64,000 nt of DNA from Limanda limanda (Eukaryota > Chordata > Actinopteri > Pleuronectiformes > Pleuronectidae), in assembly GCF_963576545.1 (NCBI RefSeq), contig NC_083655.1, positions 3,673,871 to 3,737,870 on the forward strand, in the 5' to 3' direction. A program made the position numbers and the translations under genes. The notes beneath the pieces were generated by a model. The model had not been told where the DNA came from. It did no database searches and worked only from the letters and a program-made list of their open reading frames with translations. Shown piece by piece: positions 1 through 12,220 of the stretch (the first letter of the stretch is position 1; each line of letters starts with the position of its first letter).

Positions 1-236
1 ATGTACTGTATTTGAACTTTGAAAAGTCGAAAGGATTTTGACTGAAGAGCAACAGCAACCTCATTAATGTAGACATGTTTAATTAGTTTAATTCCAGCCT
101 CATAGATATTTCACATTCCATGTATCCAGATTGAAGTGTTATTTTTCTTTCTGGTTTAACAAGAATGACGTAGAGTTGCTGCAGCAGAAGCACCGGTGAC
201 GTCGCGGTGAGACTCCCGGGCCCAGGAGCAGCAGAT

Positions 237-270
237 GGGGGGTGTGGAAACACCTGGGCGGGGGGGCGGG
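237..270 (+). other. G-quadruplex candidate
   Basis: Four G runs of 6, 3, 7 and 3 bases lie within 34 bp. The first loop is long at 13 nt, so the fold is possible but weaker than the candidates near 49.4 and 57.6 kb. Function is inferred only from base pattern. Confidence 0.4.
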
Positions 271-1499
271 TTACACGTTGTAAAGCCACCATGTGCAGAG
301 CCAGACTGTGGCACAGATACAGGACGACAACAATGGATTTAGAAAAGGGAGTGGTCATGAGATGAGGCTCAATGATCACAGGGAAGTAATTCTTATCTTA
401 TCGGATTATTTTCTTCTTTCTGCTCCTTTTCATTCACGATTTGAGATTCTGTGTTTGCATTTAACTGGTTTTGTTTGGCCGATGAATGATGTAACTGTGA
501 ATATAATGAAATCACCTGTGTTGCCGCCTCTATGCTCTTAAATGATACATTCATATAAACACCAATATCTATATATCATTGTATTCTACCCAACGTTCAA
601 GTGAATTTAACTTCAACAGCCCCGAGCTGGTGTCAATGAATCTCAACAGTGGGTGACAGTTGTTTCCCCAATGTCGTTCCATTGAGAGTAAAAATATCCA
701 CCATTAACGCTGCCTTATGAAAACCTCCCGCACATGAATGTATAAACCTACGTGTAAAATAGCAGATCCACGCAGGTACATCCACTTCTGTGCCATCCAT
801 CAATAATGTCAAGCATTACTGGAGCAATTTATTAAAAAAGAACCCGTATTCAAAATGCAAACCCAGGTAAAAAAGAAACTGTCACTTTTCGGAGCGTGGT
901 GATTCATCATAAAAGCTGAATAAGTACAGTTTTTATTTACTGTACAAAGTGCTTCATATTCAAAGTGTCCCCGCGGTGTAATAACATCATCTGGTCAGTT
1001 CTCCATCTTCTCTGTCAATCTGTCTCCACGCTTTCTCTCCTCTCTTACTCACGCTCCGACTTTCCCTTTTTAAATCAGGATATAATATAATACATTACTT
1101 GCACTTCTTACAAAGGCAATTATTCCAACTACGGCATCTGCAGAATGGGAAAAATCAGTGGCGGTGTGAATCCCAGTGGGAACAAAGTGGGAGAGGTCTG
1201 TTACCGTCATGAGACCGCTGGCATTTGATATTTCCGTCTGCATTGGGAGAGTTGAAACCAAACAGGCGGCGTCCCACAACTTGGAGGAGTTCTTCCACTG
1301 GAACAAACAAAGCATTAATTAGCATCTATTAATATTAAGCGAAAAAACTGTTGGTTTCTTAACAAGGCTAGCAGTGTGTGCGCTAGGTGTTTATCACAGA
1401 GATGATGATACAAAAGTTCATTGTTAAGAGGTTACTTCTTGATCTTGCCATATGTCTCTTGAATGTATATTTATGAGGACCCCTGGCACTTGAAAGCGA

Positions 1500-1760
1500 G
1501 CCAACTCCAGTCCCAAGCACGTAATTCCTTTCTTAATGAATGTATTTATTCAACACCATGTTCGAGCTGCGCCGTGCCCTCTCTTTTCAAACTGCCCTTT
1601 TTGAAGATGTTGTTATGCGCTTAATAGCCAAGATGCACATTGTTTTTTATTTCCGTTCCAAAGATAACAACTATGCCTATTTCCATTTTTTGCAAGGACA
1701 GGGAGAAGCCATGTGATTTAATATATACATAAATAGAGACTTATATTAACTGCCAGAAAT
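1500..1760. promoter_or_regulatory. Candidate conserved non-coding block
   Basis: AT-rich, repeat-free sequence with TTAATGAATG, TTATTCAACA, GCTTAATAGCC and ATTTAATATATAC motifs, the texture typical of vertebrate developmental enhancers. No conservation data were available, so this is an impression from composition and homeodomain-type TAAT cores only. Confidence 0.2.
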
Positions 1761-2334
1761 AAATATGTGCAAAGGGGGAAACAGAAGCAGCTTTCTGGTG
1801 GGAATCAGAAATGGAGCATGACGCTTACGAAACAGCGATGCCACGGGCTCATACAATTATCTTTCAATTCCCTCGGCAAAGCAGTGTTATTGTTCCAACG
1901 CTATTTTTCTGCTAAAAAAGATTCTGTGAAATTGTTACGAGTTGACTCCGGGATCTATTGCATCAGGGAAGAGCATGTGTTGTTAATAGCAGCGGGAATA
2001 GAGCGGCCTGGAGTTTGCAAAAGGTCACCGAGCCGAGGCGGTGAGAGCGATGCAGGTCACCTGTCAGATGTTCACACAGACCGGACCCGGGCCTGTTGTG
2101 CATCTTAATCCTCCAGGAAACAAAGGTTCTGCACCTGGATGCGTCAGCGGTTCCCAAATCTCTCCTGGTTTGACGGGTCCCTGCAGCTCAGGTGAACTCA
2201 GCTACACCTTGTTCCAACTTTCACTCCTCTGTCTATGACCCTGTTAATCATACAATTACATTTAAAATGGTTGACTTCCTGTAAATAAGTGGCGCAATCT
2301 TGGACTTTTGCCCTTGAGCAGTCGTCCTTGGTCC

Positions 2335-2467
2335 GAGTCCCTTCACTAACACACAGGAGGCGGGGTTTATGACCTGTCCTGCAGCCGCCCACCAACGATG
2401 GGGTCCGGATGATTTGGCTCAACTTTTGATCATGTCGTCCATCTTTCTTTTTTTTTATAGTCTATGA
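2335..2467 (+). mobile_element. Teleost MITE fragment, copy 1 (right end)
   Basis: This is the right-hand part of a non-autonomous DNA transposon family present three times in the window. It contains AGGAGGCGGGGTTTATGACC (shared with copy 2 in diverged form), GATGATTTGGCTC (shared with copy 3) and the right end GTCGTCCATCTTT at 2434-2446, then a T-rich gap and TAGTCTATG. That end is the reverse complement of the AAAGATGGACGA found at the left end of copy 2, which is what makes terminal inverted repeats likely. The internal CCACCAGGGGGCG core is decayed here to CCACCAACGATGG. From memory the intact family has ends reading CATAGACTGTATATAAAG. No coding capacity is present. Confidence 0.75.
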
Positions 2468-3175
2468 TTAAAAGAGAATTTTAAGTATTTAGTTTTCAGA
2501 TTTCGCTTCTCTCTCTGTAACTTATTTCACAAACCATTAAACCTCCTTCTCTCTCCTCTGGAATAATACTGTTTTCCGTGTGTGGTAGTTTCCTCCGTCG
2601 CTGTCAGACAAACTAATTATCATCTGAATTCACATTCGTATGCATTCAGTGTTTTTCGAGCTGCAACCGCACATTTAATATTAGATACAATCACCCCGAT
2701 GTTGTGTTTACATCCTTTATGAGGGACATTACCATAACACAGTATATAATCACATGCACACTCCTGCACATTATTAAGAGAATGAAGAGTGCTCCTGTGC
2801 AACCCAATGAGAACAATGTGCCGTCTCCTGTCATGAGGTGATTGGGTTTTTAAAACATAATGATGTTTTTATTAATCTGTTTTCTGCCTTTCATGTGCTC
2901 GTTGTGCACAGCTGGACCGCGGCGGGAGCATCAATTGTTGTTGCTAGGAGATTTGTGTGTTTAATCTCCAAGCAAAACAGCGTGTGGGTTTAAAAAAGTA
3001 GATTTCATATCATTCTGATAAAAAAAAAATACACATAATAAACCAGCTGTGTGTTTCCCGCGGTCTTTTGAGAGGTTCCTCAGCAGATTAACACCTTTAG
3101 TGCTGTGGCGCAGTCGGAACAATTCTCACATCTGACTCGCTCCACTCTGATTTGCAGGTTGGAATATTGTGTCTT
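2468..3175. other. Unique non-coding DNA
   Basis: No coding segment or RNA gene seen. An A9 run occurs near 3020. Otherwise mixed AT-rich sequence with no recognisable element. Confidence 0.6.
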
Positions 3176-3201
3176 CCCCCCCCCACACACACACACACCC
3201 A
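3176..3201 (+). repeat. C9 tract followed by short (CA)n
   Basis: Nine C residues at 3176-3184 run directly into about seven CA units. It is a short imperfect microsatellite. Confidence 0.9.
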
Positions 3202-3709
3202 GGGGAGGCTCCTTGGGATCCGTGGGGGCGTCGTCTGTCGGAGGCAGACCCCTGGTCACTGAGTAGGAAGCGAGCATATTACAGTCCGACTCTACGGGGT
3301 CATGTAGAGGGGGTGCTCCATCTCAGGATGAATATGTCTGCTGCCTTTCAGGAGGAGAAGCAGAGGATGATGTTAAAGTGCTAAGACAAAAAAAAAAATC
3401 TAAAAGGAGTCGAAGGAGAAAGAAAGAATCCATCTCATGAAGTCATTTGTATGCATTTTGAAATGGTCTTTTATCTCTCTCGCACCAAGGACGACAGACT
3501 CGGAAAATGAGATGTAATTTCAGCAGATGTGAAATCTTGTCACTTGTTTAAAAGGATTTCAATGCAATGAAAAATAGACTCTGTCGAACAGAGGCACGTT
3601 ACTTAAAGATGAGCTGAACCTGAGCTGATGGCTGCAGAGAAAGAGCGATTGTATCTTCTGAGCTCAGGTGGCTGTTCTGAGAATACGATGCATTTTAGAC
3701 AAACGTGCA
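3202..3709. other. Unique non-coding DNA
   Basis: The segment holds an A11 run at 3388-3398 and otherwise unremarkable purine-rich sequence. The only open frame (3169-3384, plus) begins inside the CA repeat and is not credible. Confidence 0.6.
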
Positions 3710-3728
3710 CCCCCCCCCCACCCCCCCC
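3710..3728 (+). repeat. Poly-C tract (C10-A-C8)
   Basis: C10 at 3710-3719 and C8 at 3721-3728 are separated by a single A. Confidence 0.95.
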
Positions 3729-3895
3729 TTCCATAATCCTCCCTTAACCATGAATGTCTGCACCAGATGAACTCATCCAGAAGCCGACTGGCCGACCAAT
3801 ACTGACAATCCCAGGAGTGACACCGTCGCAGTGGCTGAAAACTTTCCCATGATCCCAGAGACTGAGAGATAAAGTGCCTGCTGATACCTGACACA

Positions 3896-3903
3896 AGTGT
3901 GTG

Positions 3904-3978
<75 letters not shown>

Positions 3979-3990
3979 GTGTGCGTGTGC
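3896..3990 (+). repeat. (GT)n microsatellite, about 95 bp
   Basis: Nearly pure GT dinucleotides with GTGC interruptions near 3910, 3974 and 3984. The two minus-strand open frames across it (104 and 137 codons) read poly-Thr-His and are artefacts of the repeat. A tract of this length is expected to be polymorphic. Confidence 0.98.
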
Positions 3991-5522
3991 GAGCCGAACT
4001 GTAAAGCCGTGCGCTCCCTCGGCGAGAGGTAGATTGATTAGCGATGAGGTCATAATTGCTGACTGAATCACGTCCATAGTTAATCAATCTCTGGCTGAAG
4101 GATGAATACGTTGGGTGAGAAAGGACAATACTTCATGAGGTGATGCACGCTTGATAAAGGACACGTTCATTCATCACGGGTGGCTTTACTTGATGGATAT
4201 GCAGGCATCAATGGCGGGCCGATCCATCAATCAGGGGGGAGAGGGGGGGAGGTCAACTTTGAAGATCAAAGTCAAGCACCCAGTCAGACCATCCTGGAGA
4301 TCGACTGAGGTACAGTAGAGACATGAGAGGCGTTCAGGGGATGTAAGGATAGAGTTACCACCTTGAAGTGTCCATTTTGTCCCATAATCTGTAGGTTAAC
4401 CAGACGTGGGAAGAGGTTAGGCTCTGCTTCCTTGAACAAGTAAACTTCTCAGGCCCTTCCTACACAATGTGTCCTCACCAATGTCATAAGAAACTTCTGC
4501 TTTGTTCATATCTCAGACTGAAAAGTGCAGAAGGTATAAATCTTTTCTCATATTTCTTTATCTGCAGTGTGACTCTGGATCTGCAAACAGGAGACACCTG
4601 CTTTTCACACGCGGAAATTCCTTTCAATTTAAAAGTTGTCTGTGGCGTTCTCTTTTCTCCGGGTTCACAATGAAACACACTGAACCTCTGGAATTATGAA
4701 TCTCTCCGAGCAGCCCTTTGATGTCAGCTCCTTTTGAACCAAATTCAATAACCATAATAGAGATGAAGGGAACAGAAGCAATTTTTTCACCGTGCCTCTT
4801 GCCGTCGCCGTGCCGCACCGTACACCTTGCCACCGCCCCCCCCCACTGAGACTTGCTGACATGCCCGAGAGCAAATATTATTTCTTACAGATGGCGAGCT
4901 ATTTCCACCGCCGCCATAACTGCACTGAGCTCAGAAGCTGTACATTAGCCTGACGTCAGGCCCTATTTGTCTGCTCCTCTCTAAAGCCGTCCCCCTGCTG
5001 CTGACTCTCTCTCCTCCGTGGTGTTGATGGAGATTCGAACGCCATATTGGCGTTTGCCAGTCACGCAGCAGATTCTGATTACATTACAGAATGCCTCCGA
5101 GCGTCCGGCTGCTTGAATCCACTCGTGGAACCGAAAACTTTACCTATTTACTATTTAGCCCAGAGCCGATTCAGCCTGTTTCTACTCTGATGTCACAGCA
5201 ATTCTTCCCTTTTTTTGTCCATTAAATCAAAATCAGATGAGATTATTTAATTGCACGATTATTAACAGAATTATCTTTAATGTTCCCGAGGTTTTGGTGT
5301 AATGAATTACTTCGGTGGAGCCTCGGTGCTTAACCTGAGATGGAGAACAGATACGAATCCCCGCTCTCCCTCTTGCCCATATAATCAAATTACTTCATAA
5401 CCTGAGAATAAAATTAATTAAAGCCATACGCGGCTGAATATCTGGGTTTAATAAAAGTTAATGGAAACTTTCTGTTCATCCCCACCAGCACTGTGAGCTG
5501 TCTTTTTATTTCCCCAAGTCGA
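3991..5522. other. Non-coding DNA, partly enhancer-like
   Basis: No gene. A C9 tract lies at 4836-4844. From about 4900 to 5470 the sequence is repeat-free with AATTAATTAAAG, TTTATTAATC-like and CAGCCTG motifs and could hold a conserved non-coding element, although conservation cannot be judged here. Overlapping short frames on both strands at 4467-4874 cancel each other as gene candidates. Confidence 0.5.
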
Positions 5523-5530
5523 GGGGGGGG

Positions 5531-7600
5531 TGCAGCTCGAGGAAAACGCCAGCGAGGTGAATTCTGTCAATCTGCTCGTGTCTGAGAGACGCTGGTTTTC
5601 AAGAATCTCAGTATTTCTGAGGAGATTTTTTGAGTTTTAAAGAACTTTTTTCAACTGAAAAGTTCTGTGTTCAATAAGCAGTGAATAAAGGAGTGTGAAG
5701 AATGCACTCGTATAATTTCTCATCAAATTGTCGCAGCATCTGCAGTGTCCGGTCTTGTTCTCCACTAATCTCCGTCCAGCTCCTCCTTGGTATTTCTGAG
5801 GAGGGAAAAACAAATTATCAACTGATTGTTCACAATAATACACATGAATTATTGTCTGAGTGTCTCCGTGTCGGATCCAACTGCTTGTTGAAAACAATTA
5901 CACATCAAAGCTGGCGTTGTAATCACATCGCTGTTGTAACTTCAGTCCGTTTGAAATCCAAGTTCTCACTGTTTGGAAACATGTTGACATTCAGATACTG
6001 TAACTGAGCCTTTTAAAGTTGCCTCTGCTTCTTATGGGACCAAAAGGGTGAAACGTGTAATGAATTATCATGTATAGTTGTGATTTAGTCCAATATTAAA
6101 CGTAGACACATCCTTAAATTCAATTAAGCCACTTTAAGTTGCACAAACACATAAATATCAGTCCCCTAAATATTCTCGATCCCTTTTTCCTTCAAGATCC
6201 TTGAATTACTGTCTGGATTGTAAGTAAATAAGGAACAAAACCCCGTAAATCTTCTGATCTGAACCAACATTGTAGGGTTTCTTTCTGTTTTAATGTTTTT
6301 TTGTAAAGCTGCAGTTTCTAAGTGATACTGTTGACGATGTGATTAAAACCGATTCTCCTCATTTAAACCCTCAGTGGATCCTCGGCAGTGATTTCAATGT
6401 GTCCCCCAGCTCCTGGTTTCCAGCTAAAAAGTCGTTAATAGACAACAACTCTCGGTATAAAACACCAAATAGCTGCAAATTAAACCTGAGTTCTATTCAT
6501 ACAATTGATTTCATTCATTGATTCAATTAATTATTGTTGAATCATCATTAAAGGAAGCTGCTGCTGAGTTAAACATTGTCTTCACGATCAAGGTAACACT
6601 GAGGACACCTCAGCTGGTAGGAGTTTGAGATTGTGACCTGACGCTCCTCTCTCACAATGAAGCATCTCCAACAGGGAGCGTTGCATTCTGGGTAGTTTGA
6701 CGCCTTAATGTTGTCAGGCTAATGAGTGTCTCAAGCTTTGTTTACTCTTAAAAAGCCTTTTTTTTAGACTTCCAGGCCTAAAAAATGTGTTGTTTGCCCG
6801 CTTCTCCTCCTCGCTGGCGTATAGCATGTGTTGCTGCCCCCCCCGAGGAAACAAATTAATGAAGAGTGAAAGGAAGTCGACGGCGTCTCCGAACGTCTTC
6901 AATGCAAAAACAAAAAAGCCGCCAGGGAGCGAATCGTCTGTCACGGATTGAGATGAGCTCAAAAAGACAAGTCGGTAGAAATGCTAACTGCAGGAGATGT
7001 TATATGTTTTGACCTCTTACCAGAGTATTTCTTTATTGTTTGACGTTTTCATCTCATAACCACAGTTGTCTAGTAATTGGGGTCAGAGCTGTAGATTAGT
7101 TCTTTGTGAAAGTTCACGTGTTGTTACACATTACAAGCTGCACGCCGGGAGATGCTTCAGACATCATCAGACCTTTTCATTCTGGTGATTGAGTTGATTT
7201 CCATGGAGACGTTATTAATGGTTTAAAACCAGACAAAGCTTCTGGATGTTAATGGCTGCAATTATAACCAATCAGAACGAGATGAGTGACGTAGCACAGA
7301 ACTGTAACCGCTCACATATTCATATTATCAACAAGGTTGTTTGTTCTCGTAGAGGAAATCACTTGAAATAGTTTTTATTGACTTCATGTTACAAGCAGTG
7401 AAAGTGATGATGCTGCAGACACATGAAATATGAGGCTTTAATGGGAAAGTTAACAAAAACTATCTGTTCCAGTTTCCAGTTTTTAGATTTTTTCAAATAA
7501 CCTACTTCTGTACTGGTCTGTCATTGTCGGCAGTGGCCATTTACCCTTGTGCAGTTGTTTTGTATTCTGCACATGGTAATGAATGTATTGATTTACATTT
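5531..7600. other. Non-coding DNA
   Basis: Follows a G8 tract at 5523-5530. The longest open frame is 101 codons (5702-6007, plus), with no recognisable motif. A C8 tract lies at 6837-6844. An imperfect inverted repeat GATTCAAT/GTTGAATC near 6520-6543 is too short to matter. No RNA gene seen. Confidence 0.55.
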
Positions 7601-7603
7601 TAG

Positions 7604-7655
7604 GCCCCGGCCACAAGTCCTGGATGGTGATGACAATATTTCTGCAGGCAATGAG
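7604..7655 (+). other. Splice-site-flanked 52-bp segment, possible chance exon
   Basis: A TTTTAG acceptor-like string ends at 7603 after a T-rich stretch, and GAG|GTGAGG, a near-consensus donor, begins at 7656. One frame between them is open and reads PRPQVLDGDDNISAGNE. No family is recognised, the length is not a multiple of three, and there are no neighbouring exons, so this is recorded only because both sites are good. A chance match is more likely. Confidence 0.08.
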
Positions 7656-9303
7656 GTGAGGAGATTAAAAATAGATCCGAGAGAGAAGGAAGAAGAAAGA
7701 AACTCCACTGAGTCAAAGTGCAGTGTGTTCAGTTTATGATCGGATGGAAACTATTGCAAGATAATAATCTTTTTTCTCTGGCGTTCTAGTCTTTTAAATC
7801 ACATTAACCAAAAATTGAAACGGGTTGTATTTAAAATGTGAAATCTGCTGTTTCCTGTGGATTAAGTTTCCGTGAGTCGGACTCGTTCTGAGCAGAAACA
7901 GCAGCAGGGAGTCGTGCGTGTCTCCCACTGTGATCTGAATTTTTCAAGGTCACAGTCATAATGTTATGTAAATTCCATTTTACGGTGGATTTCCGACTTT
8001 AATATTGTGGTTTGAATGCCGGTCGGTCGGATCCATTCCAGTCACTTTACGGCTCCGTACAGCAATAGCTCCATTTAAATAATGTAGATATATTGAATGC
8101 CATTGTTAATGTATGATATGAATACATTTGACAAAAGGCTCATATGAGCTTTTCTCATGCAGAGTGAAAGAGGCAAGATTTAGGACCTTCTTCGTTTCCA
8201 GCCGTCACCTCAGCACCGAGCCTCGGTGGAATGAAAGCCCACGTCACTGCCACACTTATCTGCCCTATTACTTCAAAATTGCACCTCGATGCTCTGATGC
8301 ACGGCCGCAGTCCTTTCATCGTTGAACTTGATTAAATGAATGTTCATCTGAATTGCTGTATTGAGAACCAAGGCAAGGTGAAAAGTGGCTCCGACTATGA
8401 ACTGCATCTTGAATTAGAAACATAAAACACATGTTGGCATGTGTTGTAATGAAATGTCACAATTCACAATTTCCGTGTCTAAAGATTGCTTTCTCTTCTC
8501 TTCAGCCCTTTTCTGTGCACATCTTCAGTGTGTGATGAGGTTTTTTTCCGAAGCCGCCCTGAGTGCACGTTACAAAGTCTATATTTAATGTGCGGGGAAA
8601 AGGCATCATAAATCTGAGCAGCACTCATCAGTTTTCTCCGATGGCAGTTTAAATCAGTCAGGGGATGAAAAAGCTGACACTCCTCTCTTTGGTCGGCTGC
8701 AGAATGGAAGCTATCTGGCTCTAGATGCTTCTGACTTGTGGCTCATTCATCAAGCTGTGAGTTCTGCTCGGAGAGCGAGAGCCAGGGAGACGTTCAGCTG
8801 GTTCTCAGCCGCTGTGCGATATGAGCCTTTTCCTCAGAAGCCCTATGGTCCGGACCACAGTGTGTACAGTACGACACGTGGTGTTGACAAATGCATCGAC
8901 ACATCCCCGGTTATGACTCACAGTTTCGCCGCTGCAGCTCGTAAAAGCAGCGACTCCCATTCAAATGGGGTCAAATGAGGTCATCGCGTGTGCTTTTAAA
9001 TGCTAATCACCAGCATGACTTCCCTCTTTCTTGTTTTTTAACTTTACTTTGGGTATTAATAGGACGGCTGATTGCTTGATTTCCTGATAAAGAGAATTAT
9101 TTTCAGGGTATGGGATGTCTGAGGAATCCAAAGTTCAGATAACGCAGTAGATTTCTTAACTGTCGCCGAGTCGGTGCGAGCTTTGCTCCTTTAGATATCC
9201 GTCCTTAATCCATATTCAGAGCGGCTCTCTATTGATTGCGTGTGTTCCAGATAAGAGGCGATGCTGAATTGCACAGAGATAATACATGCTATGGATCACA
9301 GGG
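7656..9303. other. Non-coding DNA
   Basis: Open frames of 60-80 codons (for example 8128-8325 and 8736-8978, plus) show no recognisable domains. From about 9040 the sequence becomes AT-rich and enhancer-like, leading into the paired octamers. Confidence 0.55.
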
Positions 9304-9333
9304 ATGCAAATCAAATCAGATACCCATGCAAAT
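9304..9333 (+). promoter_or_regulatory. Pair of perfect POU octamer motifs
   Basis: ATGCAAAT occurs at 9304-9311 and again at 9326-9333, in the same orientation and 22 bp start to start, about two helical turns. ATGCAAAT is the classical binding site of POU-domain factors (Oct/Brn families). The flanks at 9270-9370 are repeat-free and AT-rich. Enhancer activity is inferred. Confidence 0.4.
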
Positions 9334-9596
9334 GTGAGCCAAAGTCATCTTAAAGCAAAAGTATTTTATTTATTCAAATTCTGGGACTTTTGCTTTAGTT
9401 TTGCGTGATTAGCATTTCCAGCTCATTTCTCCTGCGACACAGAGAAAGAGAGTCGGGCCCTTTAAGGAAATAATTAATGCCCTAATGTTTTCCAGGATCC
9501 AATTACTGAGTCCCTTTCTCCTGAAAATATAGAATCAGGACGCTCAGAAGTCCTGCATCACACTGTTCTCAGTCAGCAGCCCGGTGCTAAGTCATT

Positions 9597-9660
9597 AGAC
9601 AGACAGACAGACAGGCCTTATTGATCCCGGGGGGGGGATTCTGTCATGTTACAGCAGACT
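9597..9660 (-). mobile_element. LINE 3' tail remnant with (AGAC)n
   Basis: Four to five AGAC units run into CTTATTGATCCC, a G9 run, and ATTCTGTCATGTTACAGCAG. This resembles the reverse complement of a 3' end very common in teleost LINEs, where TTTATTGATCCC...GGGGAAATTC...TTACAGCAG is seen beside short tandem tails. The microsatellite side is taken as the 3' end, so the element reads on the minus strand. Only the last 50 bp or so remain, and the family name is uncertain. Confidence 0.55.
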
Positions 9661-9733
9661 GGGGATAACAATAGAATTATATCGGCTTGTCTCTACTGTT
9701 TGCATCGTCTGTCTTTTACTTCTCTCTGGTCTG

Positions 9734-9756
9734 ATATATATATATATATATATATA
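9734..9756. repeat. (AT)n microsatellite
   Basis: About 11 uninterrupted AT units. Confidence 0.95.
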
Positions 9757-11779
9757 GTCCCATGAAACTCCCTTATGTCCCTCGACAATGCTAATGCAAA
9801 ACTGACATAACCCCTGAATTTAATTCAATATTCATGTGCGAGTAAACAAGGTAACTGGACTAGAATCAAGTGGAAATCTGCAAAACCATTTTTGGCCTTC
9901 AGATTTTCACACAAAGTCTCTCTCAGAATAAGTCAGTCACGCAGTAGATGACATTTGTACAAAATTCTACCACAATAGTAAAATTATAGTTTGGAGGCTT
10001 CAGGAATTTGTAGATTTTCAACAAGATGTAAATGATGAATCTTGTCCTATAACTTATATAACTTATATATTTAAGATGCTGCATCAGTGCAACAGTCATG
10101 CAGCTAAATCTAGTTGTGATATATAAATACTGTGTGATTTCTGTGCTGCATTTGTCTTTTTGTCCAACTTTCATTCATCCTTCATGTTTGCAACGCCTAA
10201 AATTGTTATATATTCTGTTTGCGTATTATTTTGTTATCCAAGGCTGCATTTCATTTATTTTGAGTTCTGTTTTCATCTCTGGGAAATGGTCAGAAATGAA
10301 AATCTTTCGTCTTTACAGGTTGAAATGACGCTGCTTGTTTTGGTCTATAAACTTCACTTCATGTTGAAATGACGGCCGTCACATCACGGCTCCGACAGCT
10401 GCAGCTTCAAGCTGGAAATATTTTCCTCCTCAGCACAAAGTCTTTATTACAGAAAATATTTATAAGCTGTGCATAGGGGGCATTATTTTTGTTGACATGA
10501 AAACTTCAGGGCTCTCATAACTGAATATAGTAGATTCCAGCAGAACTCATAGAGTCGTCTGTTCGGGGTTATTGTTGTTGATGATGTAGATACAGCACAT
10601 CAAGTCTTTCATATGAAATCTAATATGATTCCTGCAGGATTTATGGAAAACATACTTAAGCTGCTCTCCTTCAGTAAATCTTTAAAGTATCATTCCAGCA
10701 GAGTTGTGGTATTTTGATAATAGTCTCCGTTTTGAGTCTGGAACAGATCGTTTGTGTGTTTGGAGTTTTTTCAAATGACTGTCGGTCCCCGGGTTTGTCT
10801 GCATTGTGCTCGTCCGACACTTCCAAGGCGGCGCTCGGTGACTTTGTGCCTGACACAAGTGAGAGTGAAATGCAGCTATTTATTACCTTTGATAAACGGC
10901 AACGCTTTCAAAACTGCAGCTCGGAAAAGATAACTGCGTCGCCGCGGCAGCATCAACCTCTGAGGGGACGGGTCCAGGCGATATATGAGCCTGATGGTTC
11001 TCCTCATAGTTCCACTTACTTTAACAGCAATAGCAGCATGGTCTCTGGACTAATGCAGGGTGGAAAGCTATGGCTTGTTAATTAGATGTTGAATTTAGAA
11101 TTTGGATTAGTGTAGCATGCTAGTCCCTCTAATTGAATAAATAAAGTATTCAGTCAGGCCACGGTCACCTATAAGTAACTATGAGCTTACATCTTTCTTT
11201 CTTTCAACTGTGTTTCACAAAACAGCTGAAAACAAGAATGAAATTAAAGATAAATGAATTAAAATCCACACAGAGGCCGTTTTTAATCAGCTTTAAATGG
11301 GATTTTAAAGCAGTAACATGTGTAACTGGTCTTGTCTCAGTCTTTCCAGAGCTGTGGGCCCGTACTTTTAAATCACGATATCTTTAAGTCACCAATCAGG
11401 CTCTGACAGCTTTCAGAATAAGGCCATAAGCTGATCTGAGATGGCACCCAGGCTCATAGGGGGGTATATATATATGTAGGGGCTTAAAGTATCACATGAA
11501 ATCTCTAATAATCAATGCAAAATGAACAGGAATCCAATTCAGCGAGTCTAGAATCGTTGTGTGATCACATTTTTTTAAACCAGTAGTTATCTGAGCAGCA
11601 GCAGCATTTTATAACTGAACTAGAAGAGCTCATGGGTCAGGTAAGAGGTAAGAGGGCCACATTCCCAGCTACCCCCCCTTCCCTGTTTGTTTTGTGCAAC
11701 TGTGAAATATGTGTTTGTGTTAATTCATAATGTGTGTGTTGTTACTGGGCTAATGTGAAAAGCAGACCGACTAATTCCA
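9757..11779. other. Non-coding DNA
   Basis: Strongly AT-rich from 9900 to 10350. The longest open frame (10714-11085, plus, 123 codons) has no known domain, and its DNA reads like unique enhancer-type sequence ending in GGCTTGTTAATTAGATG. A short TATATATATAT occurs near 11465. No gene supported. Confidence 0.55.
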
Positions 11780-12220
11780 CACACTCATCACTCAAGTCTC
11801 CCACTGGGCTTTCCAGCTGTCAGTTACCTTGCTCCGGCGGCCGTGCTCTGCATACCGGAGCCGGCACCGGACCCGGCCAGTTCATTAATTGATTTATTGT
11901 TCCCTCCCGAGCGCAGGAGGCTCGATAGGACGGCGTTTATTCGCCCTCCACCGAGGGTTTCCTTACACATCCCGTAATCTGTGTAGAAAGCAACACTTGT
12001 TTTGTCTCTGTTGTTTAGTGGGGGGTGAAAGCGGTGCTCTAATGAGAGGGAAATTGGTCCGTCTATCAGAAAAACAAATTGGTACCTTATGCAGTTCCAA
12101 TTGATCTCGACGTTGCGTTAACATATCTCAGCCCGGACACTTGTTTTCTGTCCAGTTCCAAATTGAGCCTCCCATAATTATAGTTTACCCGGGAGTGAGA
12201 GTCTCACCTAAGAGGGGATT
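11780..12220. promoter_or_regulatory. Candidate conserved non-coding block
   Basis: Repeat-free sequence mixing GC-rich patches (CCGGAGCCGGCACCGG) with TTCATTAATTGATTTATT, CCAATTGATC and CCATAATTATAG. The density of TAATT-type homeodomain cores is higher than in the flanks. Assignment rests on composition only. Confidence 0.25.

Larger units (their letters stand above)
1..2334. other. Unique non-coding DNA, no gene found
   Basis: No open frame exceeds 113 codons and none resembles a protein family I know. Stops are frequent in all frames and no convincing splice-flanked coding segment was seen. A G-rich run lies at 237-270 and an enhancer-like AT-rich block at about 1500-1760; both have their own entries. 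The rest is mixed-composition single-copy sequence. Confidence 0.6.

Noticed and set aside
3664..4087. Two minus-strand frames with poly-Thr-His
   Set aside because: Their length comes from the (GT)n tract, and two overlapping frames are equally open, as expected for a dinucleotide repeat.
6680..6705. GCATTCTGGGTAG resembling a ZNF143-type motif
   Set aside because: Only a partial match, with no CpG-rich promoter around it.
10714..11085. 123-codon plus-strand frame
   Set aside because: No domain, no splice or promoter context, and the DNA reads like unique enhancer-type sequence.
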